From Pseudomonas triclosanedens (GTDB taxonomy: Bacteria; Pseudomonadota; Gammaproteobacteria; Pseudomonadales; Pseudomonadaceae), in the NCBI RefSeq assembly GCF_026686735.1, contig NZ_CP113432.1:744001-808000 (forward strand): a DNA stretch of 64,000 nucleotides, read 5' to 3'. Position 1 is the stretch's first letter. Each line of letters starts with the position of its first letter. The notes beneath the pieces are model-generated. The model saw nothing but the letters and a program-made list of their open reading frames with translations. It did not search any database and was not told where the DNA came from. The position numbers were made by a program, and so were the translations under genes. Positions 35,999-44,218 of this stretch are shown here, piece after piece.

Positions 35999-36411
35999 AT
36001 CGCGCCGCCACCCGAGGTCGATTGAATCTGGGCTGGTGGCTGCTACTGCTGCTGGCGCTCGGCCCGTTGCTCCTGCTGCTGGCGGCCATTGAGGAAACCG
36101 GCTGGGCTGCGCAGCTCGCCACTCCAGTCTTCGTCATCGGCCTGGCATCGATGTTCGCGACGTTGCCGCTGTTTCGCGGCTACAAGCTTGCGCTGATCGC
36201 CACGCAGAAGGCCCGCGATGATCCCGCAGAGCCCGCTGCCTGGCAGACACTGGGCGCCGCACAGCGCCGCGGCTTGCTGGTCGGCAGCCTGCCGGCCTGG
36301 ATTGGCGCGCTGGCGGTGCTGGTCGATCTCAACGGTGTCGCCGTGCTCTTGCTGGGGATCGCCAGCCTGGTCATCTTCTGGCTATACCACATCCCCCGCC
36401 AACTCATCTGA
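35995..36411 (+). CDS. Conserved hypothetical membrane protein
   Basis: The 138-residue protein has about four hydrophobic helices (near 13-33, 42-60, 93-112 and 113-131) and a charged loop with [25 protein letters not shown] between helix 2 and 3. I do not recognise the family. It starts with GTG overlapping ribA and its TGA overlaps the ATG of the BtuF-like gene, so all three genes are translationally coupled. Confidence 0.8.
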   Translation: MNRAATRGRLNLGWWLLLLLALGPLLLLLAAIEETGWAAQLATPVFVIGLASMFATLPLFRGYKLALIATQKARDDPAEPAAWQTLGAAQRRGLLVGSLPAWIGALAVLVDLNGVAVLLLGIASLVIFWLYHIPRQLI

Positions 36412-37220
36412 TGCGTCGCTTTTTCTGCCTGTTCGCGCTGTTCGTGGCTTTGCCGCTGGCAGCGGCGGAGCGGGTAGTCAGCCTGGCGCCATCGCTCACC
36501 GACATGGTGCTCGAACTCGACGCAGCCGATCGGCTGGTCGGTGTGCTCGATGGCGGGCTGCGTCCGCCCGCGCTGGAGGGCCTGCCTTCAGTGGGGCGCT
36601 ACGGCCAGGTGAACCTGGAACAGGTGCTGGCCATGCGTCCGGACCTGCTGCTGGTGTGGCCGGGAGCAGTGCCCGACGCCCAGTTGGCGCGGCTGAAGTC
36701 CTTCGGTATCCCCATCTACCTGGCCGACCCCCATCGCCTGGAGGATGTCGCCCGGCAACTGCGCGAGCTGGGCGAGCGCCTGGGGCGACGGGATCGGGGA
36801 GAGGCGCTGGCCAAACGCTTCGAGGTGCGTGTGCAGGCGCTGCGCGAGCAGTACCACCGCGAGCGGCCGCTGAAAGTCTTCTACCAGGTATGGAATCGCC
36901 CGCTTTACACGCTGGGCGGCAACCAGATCATCAGCGATGCGCTGGGCCTGTGTGGCGGCCGGAACCTGTTCGCCGACCTGAGCCTGCCGGCACCGCAGGT
37001 CAGCCAGGAAGCCGTGCTGGCGCGCGACCCCGAGGTAATCCTGGCTGGCAGTCATGCCGAGCTGCAGCTCTGGACGCAGATGCCGCAGCTTTCCGCCACG
37101 CGCCTGGGGCAACTCTGGCCGATTCCCGACAAGAACCTGGAGCGGCCGAGCTACGCGATGTTAGATGCCACCGAGAAGCTCTGCCGATTGCTCTCCGGCG
37201 CACATCCGGCCACGCCGTAA
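36411..37220 (+). CDS. BtuF-like cobalamin/iron-siderophore binding protein
   Basis: The 269-residue periplasmic protein has a signal peptide ([19 protein letters not shown]) followed by RVVSLAPSLTDMVLELDAADRLVGV, the helical-backbone SBP fold (PF01497) of BtuF and FepB. LEQVLAMRPDLLLVW and the middle RPLKVFYQVW helix also fit. It probably binds vitamin B12 or related corrinoids for BtuCD-like import, but no BtuCD genes or B12 riboswitch lie here. It forms the end of the ribA-coupled unit. Confidence 0.85.
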   Translation: MRRFFCLFALFVALPLAAAERVVSLAPSLTDMVLELDAADRLVGVLDGGLRPPALEGLPSVGRYGQVNLEQVLAMRPDLLLVWPGAVPDAQLARLKSFGIPIYLADPHRLEDVARQLRELGERLGRRDRGEALAKRFEVRVQALREQYHRERPLKVFYQVWNRPLYTLGGNQIISDALGLCGGRNLFADLSLPAPQVSQEAVLARDPEVILAGSHAELQLWTQMPQLSATRLGQLWPIPDKNLERPSYAMLDATEKLCRLLSGAHPATP

Positions 37221-37281
37221 GGCCGGTCAAGGGAAGCCAACTCCCAGGGGTTTCGCTTCCCTCATCGCGCCGGCGTGCGAG

Positions 37282-38295
37282 CTAGAAGCCTTCGAGCACG
37301 ATCTTGCCCTTGGCGGTGTTGCTCTCCAGCAGAGCATGGGCGCGGCGCAGGTTGGCGGCGTCGATCCGGCCGAAATGCTCCCCCAGCGTGGTCTTCAGCA
37401 CGCCACGGTCAATCAGCCCGGCGACGCGTTCCAGCAGCTTGTGCTGCTCGATCATGTCGGCGGTCTGGAACATCGAGCGGGTGTACATGAATTCCCAGTG
37501 CAGCGACAGGCTCTTCTGCTTGAGCTGGCGTACGTCCAGGCTTTCGGGGTCGTCAATCAGCGCCAGCCGGCCCTGCGGGCGGAGGCTCGCGACGATCTCG
37601 GCCAGGTGCGCGTCGGTCTGGTTGAGGCTGGCCACATGGCTGACTTCGCCAATGCCGATACGCTTGAGCTCCTCGCTCAGCGGCTTGCGGTGATCGATCA
37701 CATGGTGCGCGCCGAGGCTGCGTACCCATTCCTGGGTCTCCGGCCGCGAGGCGGTACCGATCACGGTCATGCCGGTTAGCTGGCGCGCCAGTTGGGTGAG
37801 GATGGAGCCAACGCCGCCAGCCGCACCGACGATCAGCAGGCTCTGGCCCTTGCTGGCGCTGCCTTCGGCGACCTGCAGGCGGTCGAACAGCAGCTCCCAG
37901 GCGGTGATGGTGGTCAGCGGCAGCGCGGCGGCGTGGGCGAAGTCCAGGCTGGCGGGCATGTGGCCGACGATGCGCTCATCCACCAGTTGCAGCTCGGCAT
38001 TGCTGCCCGGGCGGGTCAGGTCGCCGGCGTACCAGACCTTGTCGCCTGGCTTGAACAGGCTGACCTCGCTGCCGACGGCGCGTACCACGCCGCTGGCATC
38101 CCAGCCCAGCACCTTGTGTTGCCCCTCTGCCGGCTGGGCGCGCATGCGTAATTTCGTATCCACTGGGTTGACCGACACGGCATGGACTTCCACCAGCAGA
38201 TCGCGGGGGCCGGGCGTTGGCTCCGGCAGTTGGATGTCGAGCAGGGCATTCGGATCGCTGCTGGGCAGGCTATGGGTGTAACCGATGGCTTTCAT
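37282..38295 (-). CDS. Zinc-type alcohol dehydrogenase-like quinone oxidoreductase
   Basis: The 337-residue medium-chain dehydrogenase resembles the QOR/ZADH2 subgroup: VSVNPVDTKLRMR and VLGWDASGVVRAVGSEV in the catalytic domain, then the NADPH-binding LIVGAAGGVGSILTQLARQ. Catalytic zinc cysteines are absent, which favours a quinone or enone reductase over an alcohol dehydrogenase. The start MKAIGYTHSLP was chosen by family N terminus. It is downstream of a small monooxygenase gene and divergent from a LysR regulator that likely controls both. Confidence 0.88.
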   Translation of the reverse strand: MKAIGYTHSLPSSDPNALLDIQLPEPTPGPRDLLVEVHAVSVNPVDTKLRMRAQPAEGQHKVLGWDASGVVRAVGSEVSLFKPGDKVWYAGDLTRPGSNAELQLVDERIVGHMPASLDFAHAAALPLTTITAWELLFDRLQVAEGSASKGQSLLIVGAAGGVGSILTQLARQLTGMTVIGTASRPETQEWVRSLGAHHVIDHRKPLSEELKRIGIGEVSHVASLNQTDAHLAEIVASLRPQGRLALIDDPESLDVRQLKQKSLSLHWEFMYTRSMFQTADMIEQHKLLERVAGLIDRGVLKTTLGEHFGRIDAANLRRAHALLESNTAKGKIVLEGF

Positions 38296-38306
38296 GGCGG
38301 TACCTT

Positions 38307-38594
38307 TCAGTCGATGCGGTTCATCAGGCGGATATCGAGTTCCGCGAGGTCGGCTTCTGCGGCCTTCACGAAGGCCTGGAAGTGTGGGCTGGCTTCGTGC
38401 TCGGCGAGAGCGTCCTCGTCGCGCCACTGTTCGATCATGTAGATCAGCTCGGCGTCCTTGAGGTCGCGGTGCAGGTCGTACTGCAGACAGCCGGCCTCTG
38501 CGCGCGACGGCGCGAGCATGTCGTGCAGGCGTGCTTGCAGGCTATCGGCGCGGCCAGGTTTGGCGCGGATGATGGCAATAAGGGGCAGGCTCAT
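38307..38594 (-). CDS. Antibiotic biosynthesis monooxygenase (ABM)-like quinol monooxygenase
   Basis: The 95-residue ferredoxin-like protein contains the ABM core LIAIIRAKPGRADSLQARLHDML and CLQYDLHRDLKDAELIYMIEQWRDEDALAEHEASPHFQAF (quoted in part as family hallmarks). Such small dimeric enzymes oxidise quinols or detoxify electrophiles; YgiN is an example. It is the promoter-proximal gene of the pair with the oxidoreductase; a shared quinone/electrophile-stress role is inferred. Confidence 0.82.
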   Translation of the reverse strand: MSLPLIAIIRAKPGRADSLQARLHDMLAPSRAEAGCLQYDLHRDLKDAELIYMIEQWRDEDALAEHEASPHFQAFVKAAEADLAELDIRLMNRID

Positions 38595-38619
38595 CGGAGC
38601 TCTCCGGGTGAAAGAACGT

Positions 38620-38636
38620 GAGAGCATGCTGCTCTC
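38620..38636. promoter_or_regulatory. Palindrome in the LysR/monooxygenase divergent region
   Basis: GAGAGCA and TGCTCTC form a perfect 7-bp inverted repeat with TGC between them. A related shorter GAGA-C-TCTC lies at 38666-38674. Both are in the 99-base divergent promoter region, where an auto-regulated LysR-type factor would bind. Confidence 0.55.
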
Positions 38637-38693
38637 TTTCGCTCGCGAGAAAAACCGCGTAAGTAGAGACTCTCTTTCAAAGGATTTTTGAAA

Positions 38694-39608
38694 ATGCCGC
38701 GCTTCGATGACCTGCAGATTTTCGTCCGCACCGCCGAGCGCGGCAGCCTTTCCGCCGCCGCCCGTGAGTTGGAGCTATCACCCGCGGTGGCCAGCGCGGC
38801 GCTAAAGCGCCTGGAGACAGAGCTGGACGTGCGCCTGTTCGCCCGCTCCACCCGCAGCCTGCGCCTGACCGCCGAGGGCGAGCTGTACCTGGCCCACGCC
38901 CGCGCCGCCTTGCAGAGCCTGGACGATGGCCGCCAGCTCCTGGCGGGTGGCAAGAGCGAGATCGCCGGTAACTTCCAGGTGTCCGCGCCGTCGGATTTTG
39001 GCCGCAACGTGTTGTTGCCCTGGCTCGACGAATTCCAGGCGTTGCACCCGCGGATGAGCCTGCGCCTGCTGATCAGCGACCGGCAGGCGGACCTTTACCG
39101 GCAGCCGGTTGATGTGGCTTTCCGCCTCGGCCTGCCCGGCGATTCGAACCTGGTTGCACTCCCTCTGGCGCCGGACAATCGCCGGGTACTCTGCGGCTCG
39201 CCCGAGTACTTCGCCCGCCACGGCAAGCCCAGGCACCCGGACGAGTTGCAGCGGCATAATTGCTTGCTCTACATGCTGGGTGGCCGGGCTCATGAGCGCT
39301 GGCGCTTCAGTGACAGCCGCAGGCAGCACGAGGTGACGGTGCACGGCGATCGGCTGTGTGACGACGCCGATGTGGTACGGCGCTGGGCGGTGGCCGGGCA
39401 CGGCCTGGTGTACAAGTCCTGGCTGGATGTAGCGGCGGATGTGCATGCCGGCCGACTGGAGGTGGCGTTGGCGAATTACCTCGGCGAGGCGACGCCGATG
39501 AACCTGTTCTGCACCCACCGCGCCCAGCTCAGCCGGGCGGTTGCTCAGTTGCGCGAGTTCGTCCAGTTGCGCTGCGCCGAGTTGATGCACGAACGCCCCT
39601 GGAGTTGA
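38694..39608 (+). CDS. LysR-family transcriptional regulator
   Basis: The 304-residue protein has an N-terminal HTH (about 3-60; LQIFVRTAERGSLSAAARELELSPAVASAALKRLE, recognised as the LysR wing) and a C-terminal effector domain, of which NYLGEATPMNLFCTHRAQL is typical of the CrgA/YafC-like branch. ATG at 38694 was chosen over TTG at 38688 because AGGA lies nine bases upstream. It is divergent from the monooxygenase-oxidoreductase pair and probably regulates it in response to a quinone or electrophile. Confidence 0.9.
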   Translation: MPRFDDLQIFVRTAERGSLSAAARELELSPAVASAALKRLETELDVRLFARSTRSLRLTAEGELYLAHARAALQSLDDGRQLLAGGKSEIAGNFQVSAPSDFGRNVLLPWLDEFQALHPRMSLRLLISDRQADLYRQPVDVAFRLGLPGDSNLVALPLAPDNRRVLCGSPEYFARHGKPRHPDELQRHNCLLYMLGGRAHERWRFSDSRRQHEVTVHGDRLCDDADVVRRWAVAGHGLVYKSWLDVAADVHAGRLEVALANYLGEATPMNLFCTHRAQLSRAVAQLREFVQLRCAELMHERPWS

Positions 39609-39611
39609 GCC

Positions 39612-40928
39612 TTACAGCGGCTGGTAGCGGTGCACGGCCGCGGTCAGCCCCCAGATGCTGGCGATGGCCAGCACCGCTACGGCGGCCGACAGCATGCTCC
39701 ACCAGATTCGCTGTGTCAGCGCCGGCAACTCCAGGCGCTGCTCGCTCAGCCACAGCGCGGCGGCGCAGACCGAGGAGCCGAGCAGGGCGCCGGCGATGAT
39801 ATCGCTGGGCCAGTGCGCGCCCAGGTAGACCCGCGACAAGGCGATGCTGGCGGCGGGAATGATTGCCAGCAGCATCCAGGTCAGGCGCACGCGCGGTGAT
39901 TTCTCCCGGCTGGCCAGCACGCCGAGCACCAGGAAGAAGGCGAACGATGCCGAGGCGTGGCCGCTGGGCATGCTGAAGGCCGAGAGCGGGTCGGCGATCA
40001 CCTCCGGGCGGGCGCGGCCAAAGAAGTGCTTCAGGGTGTTGTTCAGCAGCGCGGTGCCGATCATCGTGCCGGCGGCGAAGATGGCGTGACGCCACAGGCG
40101 CATCGCGGCGAGCAGGACAGCGATGAGCGCGCCGGCGATGAACTGGGTGCGGAAGTCGCCGACCCGGGTGACCGCCACCATCACCTCGTCCAGCCAGGCG
40201 CGGCGATGCTCCTGCACAAGAGCCATCAGGCCGTGGTCGAGGGCATCGAGGTGCGGCCAGCCGATCAGCATGCCGGCGAGCAGGACGATGCCGGCGCTGG
40301 CGGCGATCAGAGATGCGTTGCGCTGGCGACGCAGTTCGGCGTGGATGACCAGCGCCAGGGCCACGGCCAGGCATGCGGCGACGATCCCGGCTTGCATCCA
40401 GAAACCTTCCGGTAGGGGCAGGCGCATCGCCGCGCCGGTCGCCCAGCCAGGCACCAGGTAGGCGATGGACCAGCCGGCGGCGGCCACGATGGAGACGGCG
40501 AGGAAGCGGCCGAAGGGCATGTCGAGCATGCCGGCAATCATCGGCAGGAAGGGGCGAAGAGCGCCGATGAAGCGTCCCACCAGCAGGCTGGCGACGCCGT
40601 AGCGGGCGAAGAAGCCTTCGGCGCTGGCCATCCATTCAGGGTGATGGCGCAGTATCGGCAGACGGCGGATGTCCTGGTGGAAGTGACGGCCGATCCAGTA
40701 TGACGACAGGTCGCCCAGCAGGCCGCCGGTGAAGGCCAGCAGCAGGGTCTCGCCGAGGCCCAGCGTGCCGCTGCCGGCGAGCACGGCGATGGCGAAGAGC
40801 ATCACCACGCCGGGCAGGATGATGCCCACGATGGCAGCGCATTCGAGGAAGGCGACCAGGAACAGGACTCCTGCGAGCCATTGCGGATGGGTGGCCATCC
40901 AGGTGTTGAAGGCGGCGAGATCGATCAT
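39612..40928 (-). CDS. DedA-PAP2 phosphatase fusion protein
   Basis: The 438-residue membrane protein joins a DedA (SNARE-associated/undecaprenyl-phosphate flippase-like) domain (about 1-190; FLECAAIVGIILPG, FIGALRPFLPMIAGM) to a PAP2 acid phosphatase. The PAP2 motifs are KHFFGRARP, PSGHASASF and SRVYLGAHWPSD (about 290-400). The fusion could both flip and dephosphorylate a prenyl or lipid phosphate at the periplasmic face, which is an inference from the two domain families. It is coupled to the glycosylase gene through a four-base overlap. Confidence 0.9.
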   Translation of the reverse strand: MIDLAAFNTWMATHPQWLAGVLFLVAFLECAAIVGIILPGVVMLFAIAVLAGSGTLGLGETLLLAFTGGLLGDLSSYWIGRHFHQDIRRLPILRHHPEWMASAEGFFARYGVASLLVGRFIGALRPFLPMIAGMLDMPFGRFLAVSIVAAAGWSIAYLVPGWATGAAMRLPLPEGFWMQAGIVAACLAVALALVIHAELRRQRNASLIAASAGIVLLAGMLIGWPHLDALDHGLMALVQEHRRAWLDEVMVAVTRVGDFRTQFIAGALIAVLLAAMRLWRHAIFAAGTMIGTALLNNTLKHFFGRARPEVIADPLSAFSMPSGHASASFAFFLVLGVLASREKSPRVRLTWMLLAIIPAASIALSRVYLGAHWPSDIIAGALLGSSVCAAALWLSEQRLELPALTQRIWWSMLSAAVAVLAIASIWGLTAAVHRYQPL

Positions 40929-41644
40929 CGCAGGTGGGCGTCCTGAGGTCCGAGCAGGTGGTAGTCATGGCCTTCCACCTGACCGCGGCGCAGTGGGTTG
41001 CGGGTGCAGAAGGCGGCGAAGGCGGCGTCGACGAAGCGGTAGGGCAGGTGTTCGTCGCGTCCGCGGGGAATGCCCAGGCGCGCGGCCTGGATGATCAGGG
41101 CCGGTTCTTCGTCGAGGTCGTCGACGAACAGGCGCTGTGGGTCGAAGCGCTGTGCATCCCAGTCGGGGACTTTCAGCCCCATCGCCCGGCAGAGCAGGGT
41201 CTGCCCGGCGCACAGTTTGCCCAGCGGGCGCGGGCTGCCGTCGGCGGCGGGATTGAGCTGGCGCATGCGGGCGATGGCGTCGTCGCCGCAGATGCGGTCC
41301 TTCCACGGATGGCCGGATTTGATCAGCACGGCATTACCGGCGCCGCCGGCGCTGAAGTTCAATGAGTCGCCGCCACGCGCGTAGTACATATAAATGTGCC
41401 CGCCATCGAGGAACAGCGCCTTGCGCTTCTCGGTATAGCCAAGGGAGGCGTGGCTGCCTTTCTCGACGAGGTAGTAGGCTTCGGTCTCGATGATCCGCGC
41501 CGACAGCCAGAGGTCGCCGACCCGGTGGCGGATTACCTTGCCCAGCAAGGCGCGGGCGACGGTGAGGGCGTCGCGGTTGAAGAAAGAGTCCGGCAGGGGG
41601 CTGGCCTCGGGCCAGGGCAAACTTAGGTTGGGTTCGTCGGGCAT
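40925..41644 (-). CDS. DNA-3-methyladenine glycosylase (AAG/MPG family)
   Basis: The 239-residue protein matches the alkyladenine glycosylase fold: FFNRDALTVARALLGK, RIIETEAYY (catalytic Glu), DGGHIYMYYARGGDSLNFS and GPGKL-like PLGKLCAGQ. It removes alkylated bases in base-excision repair. The stop overlaps the start of the DedA-PAP2 gene. The start lies next to the divergent methyltransferase gene with a 63-base gap that must hold two promoters. Confidence 0.9.
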   Translation of the reverse strand: MPDEPNLSLPWPEASPLPDSFFNRDALTVARALLGKVIRHRVGDLWLSARIIETEAYYLVEKGSHASLGYTEKRKALFLDGGHIYMYYARGGDSLNFSAGGAGNAVLIKSGHPWKDRICGDDAIARMRQLNPAADGSPRPLGKLCAGQTLLCRAMGLKVPDWDAQRFDPQRLFVDDLDEEPALIIQAARLGIPRGRDEHLPYRFVDAAFAAFCTRNPLRRGQVEGHDYHLLGPQDAHLR

Positions 41645-41707
41645 CTGATTGTCGGGCCAGGAGAGCCGGTCTTAGGCTGGCGCATCATAACAACAAGATT
41701 CTTAACT

Positions 41708-42562
41708 ATGGCTGAACGCGTCCGGGCCGACAGCGCCCATATCACTCCCAGCGCGCACTACACCGGCTACGTGTGGTATCGCCACCGACTGGCCGAGCCG
41801 GCCTTCGCTACGGCGTTCGGCCGCTGGGTACATGGTTGCGTGGCGCCAATCAACTGGGGCGCGCGTATTGGCTTTGGTCTGAACATCGAAGATTTCCTGT
41901 TACAACGTCATCTGCTGATCGATGCCCGCCTGACCCAGGCCATCGAGCAGCGCGGCGTTTGCCAGGTGGTGGAGATCGCCTGCGGGCTGTCGCCGCGGGG
42001 GCGTCGCTTCCGCCAGCGCTACCCGCATCTGACCTACCTCGAAGCTGACCTGCCGCCGATGGCCGCGCGCAAGTCCGCGTTGCTGGAGGAGCACGGCTGG
42101 CTCGACGGCAAGCATCGGGTGCGGCCTGTGGATATCCTCGCCGAGGAGGGCGAGCAGAGTCTTGCCGCGCTGTTCTCCGGCCTGGACCCGGCCCGCCCTG
42201 TGGCGGTGATCACGGAAGGGCTGGTCAACTACTTCCAACGCCCGGTCATCGAGGGTTTTTGGCGGCGCCTGGCAGAGGCCGCGCGGGGATTCCCCGAGGC
42301 GACCTACCTGACCGAACTCTATCCGGATCTGCGCGAGCACCCGCGCTATCGGCAGATTCGCTGGGGGGTCGGGCTGATCGGCCGGCTCACCCGTGGCGGC
42401 TATCCGCTGCATTACCGTAGCGCCGGGGAGATCGACGAAGCCTTCCGTGGTTGCGGTTTCAACCAGGTGGCAGTGCTCGATCCGCAGGTGGATGGCGCAG
42501 AGCTGGGGTTGCCGAAGGGGCGCATGCCAAGCCTGGTGCGGGTGATCGAGGCGCGCCTCTAG
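41708..42562 (+). CDS. LCMT/Tcmp-type SAM-dependent methyltransferase
   Basis: The 284-residue protein resembles the leucine carboxyl methyltransferase superfamily. It has an N-terminal region HYTGYVWYRH, SAM-site-like VVEIACGLSPRGRRFRQRYP, an acidic LEADLPPMAARK and the family-typical ITEGLVNYFQRP. In bacteria such enzymes methylate small-molecule carboxyls or act in biosynthesis of specialised metabolites; here the substrate is unknown. A terminator-like hairpin follows. Confidence 0.85.
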   Translation: MAERVRADSAHITPSAHYTGYVWYRHRLAEPAFATAFGRWVHGCVAPINWGARIGFGLNIEDFLLQRHLLIDARLTQAIEQRGVCQVVEIACGLSPRGRRFRQRYPHLTYLEADLPPMAARKSALLEEHGWLDGKHRVRPVDILAEEGEQSLAALFSGLDPARPVAVITEGLVNYFQRPVIEGFWRRLAEAARGFPEATYLTELYPDLREHPRYRQIRWGVGLIGRLTRGGYPLHYRSAGEIDEAFRGCGFNQVAVLDPQVDGAELGLPKGRMPSLVRVIEARL

Positions 42563-42592
42563 AGCAGGCGCTCCGCAGTATCCGGCAGGCTC

Positions 42593-42620
42593 GCCCCGGT
42601 CTCTTGATGCGGACCGGGGC
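42593..42620 (+). terminator. Terminator-like hairpin between convergent genes
   Basis: GCCCCGGTC (42593-42601) pairs with GACCGGGGC (42612-42620) around a ten-base loop, followed by GCAATTT. It separates the methyltransferase from the convergent hydrolase and could serve both. Confidence 0.7.
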
Positions 42621-42631
42621 GCAATTTCCGG

Positions 42632-43858
42632 TCAGGCCGCGCACGCGCCTTGCTGCATCGGCACGATCATCGCGGCCAACGCCGCGCTGGCCTGCGGATC
42701 GCCATGTGCGAAGATGAAGGCCAGACCATCCGGCGTATTTCGCAGCGGCAGGATGTCCAGTTCGGGCAGGCCGGCGACAGTGAGTTTCCAGCCGCGCCGT
42801 GGACGTTCGGCCGGCAACTCGACGCGGATCAAACCGCCGAAGTAACCCAGCTCTGCAACCTCGCAATGCCATTCGCCACCTTCGCTGTTGCGCAGCAAGC
42901 CGCGCTTGTCGGCAGGCGGCAGGCGCGGTTCGAAGCGACGTTCCAGGTGCATCAGTTGCTGGCGCTGGAAGCGCGTGCTGCCGGCGGCGCTGCGTGGCAG
43001 GGGGGTGCCGACGAGGAAGGGGTTATACAGTCGCGCGCAGGCATCGCGGCGCTCGAACTGGGCCAGGTGGTCGGCGTTGTGGATCAGCGCGAACTCGGCG
43101 TCGGCACAGGCGTGGGCGAATTCCGCATGTTCCCACGGCTGGGTGAAGTGGTCGTACTCGCCGGCCAGCACCAGGGTTGGGCATTGCGGATGGCGATCGA
43201 ACCCGGCGAAGGCCAGCAGGCGCTGGCTGTTCTGCCGGTAGCGCTCGATTTCCGCTGGAGTAAGGCGTTGCAACTGGCGCAGCAGTGCCTTGCGGAATAC
43301 CGGGGAAACCCCGGTATCGGCCAGCCGCAGCGGATTGATCAGGCCGGTCAGCACGCCGTGGGCGAACGGTGCCTGCTCGCCGACTTCCAGCCGCGCCAGC
43401 GCTTCTTCAAGCAGGGCGCGGGCGCCGGGGCGGCCGAAGGCGGTGATGCCTGCAAGCAATAGCCGGCCGCAGCGTTGCGGGTGGCGCGCGGCGAACAATG
43501 CCGCCAGCGCCGAGCCGTAGGACAGGCCGATGGGCATCAGCGGCGGCAGTTGCAGGGTGTGGGCAAAGGCCGCGATGAGATCGGCCAGGTCTTCCAGGCT
43601 CAGCTCCGGCGCCAGTTGCAGGTTGCCGCCCTGGCTGGGCAGGTCGAGCAGGATCACCGGGTGGCCGGCGAGCAGCTCGGATACCTCGCTGGCGAAGGAG
43701 CGGAAGCTCTGGAACGCGCCTCCCAGCAGCAGGACGGGCGGGCGCGGGTCGTCTTCCCGGGAGGAGAAGGCCTGGTAGTGCAGTTGCCAACCGTCCAGGT
43801 CGAGCACCGCCGGGGCGGCGGTCAGGGCCTGGGCGCTGTAATCGGTGCGATAGCGCAT
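42632..43858 (-). CDS. Alpha/beta hydrolase with PilZ-like C-terminal domain
   Basis: The 408-residue protein has an alpha/beta hydrolase domain (about 1-280) with nucleophile elbow GLSYG (Ser113), probable acid Asp236 in AGEYDHF and His264 in NADHLAQF. The arrangement resembles RhlA-type acyltransferase/hydrolases. A C-terminal segment (about 303-390) has a PilZ-like RFEPR (RxxxR, 308-312). The expected DxSxxG is altered to ELGYFGG, so c-di-GMP binding is doubtful. GGAG precedes the chosen ATG; an upstream 21-residue extension lacks support. Substrate unknown. Separated from divergent proA by 360 bases. Confidence 0.8.
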   Translation of the reverse strand: MRYRTDYSAQALTAAPAVLDLDGWQLHYQAFSSREDDPRPPVLLLGGAFQSFRSFASEVSELLAGHPVILLDLPSQGGNLQLAPELSLEDLADLIAAFAHTLQLPPLMPIGLSYGSALAALFAARHPQRCGRLLLAGITAFGRPGARALLEEALARLEVGEQAPFAHGVLTGLINPLRLADTGVSPVFRKALLRQLQRLTPAEIERYRQNSQRLLAFAGFDRHPQCPTLVLAGEYDHFTQPWEHAEFAHACADAEFALIHNADHLAQFERRDACARLYNPFLVGTPLPRSAAGSTRFQRQQLMHLERRFEPRLPPADKRGLLRNSEGGEWHCEVAELGYFGGLIRVELPAERPRRGWKLTVAGLPELDILPLRNTPDGLAFIFAHGDPQASAALAAMIVPMQQGACAA

Positions 43859-43992
43859 GGCAGTTCTCCGGCGGTGGGCCGCCTTTTGTTGTTCTTCCCT
43901 GTCGCCGTGTGATGGAGGCACGGGGGCGAGTCGCGACGGGACCCGCTGTGGGCAGGCTCGGCCCGCGGGGAACGACAGCGGGTCATGGTCAA

Positions 43993-44021
43993 GGTAAACA
44001 GAGGATACGAATTTGTTTACC
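43993..44021. promoter_or_regulatory. Inverted repeat, possible operator upstream of the hydrolase
   Basis: GGTAAACA (43993-44000) and TGTTTACC (44014-44021) are perfectly complementary with a 13-base AT-rich spacer. It lies about 135 bases upstream of the hydrolase start and 198 before proA. The symmetry suits a dimeric repressor or activator of unknown identity. Confidence 0.5.
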
Positions 44022-44180
44022 CAACCTTCGGGCGGCGAGGAGGGTAGTTGCGTGCGCCGGGTGTCACCGTTTCGCCGCGGGGCGCCAGTGGGCGGGGATG
44101 CCCGGCGTTACCTGAGGGCTGGCGGAACGCGCTGTCTACCGGCTGGCTGCTGTGTCTGGCCGCTGAGGGCGCGGTCCCGC

Positions 44181-44186
44181 TATAAT
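44181..44186 (+). promoter_or_regulatory. -10 element of proA
   Basis: A perfect TATAAT lies 33 bases before the proA start codon. A -35 match at standard spacing is poor (the region around 44158-44163 is GC-rich), so activator help or an extended contact may compensate. Confidence 0.55.
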
Positions 44187-44218
44187 CGCGCATTTCCCTC
44201 ACGCAGACGCGTTAGATC

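Larger units (their letters stand above)
43859..44218. other. Intergenic region between the hydrolase and proA (360 bases)
   Basis: This gap contains the promoters of two divergent genes. The left half is GC-rich with no hexamers I trust. An AT-richer island around 43990-44025 carries a perfect inverted repeat. The right end has a TATAAT at 44181-44186 that probably belongs to proA; no good -35 hexamer accompanies it. Confidence 0.6.
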
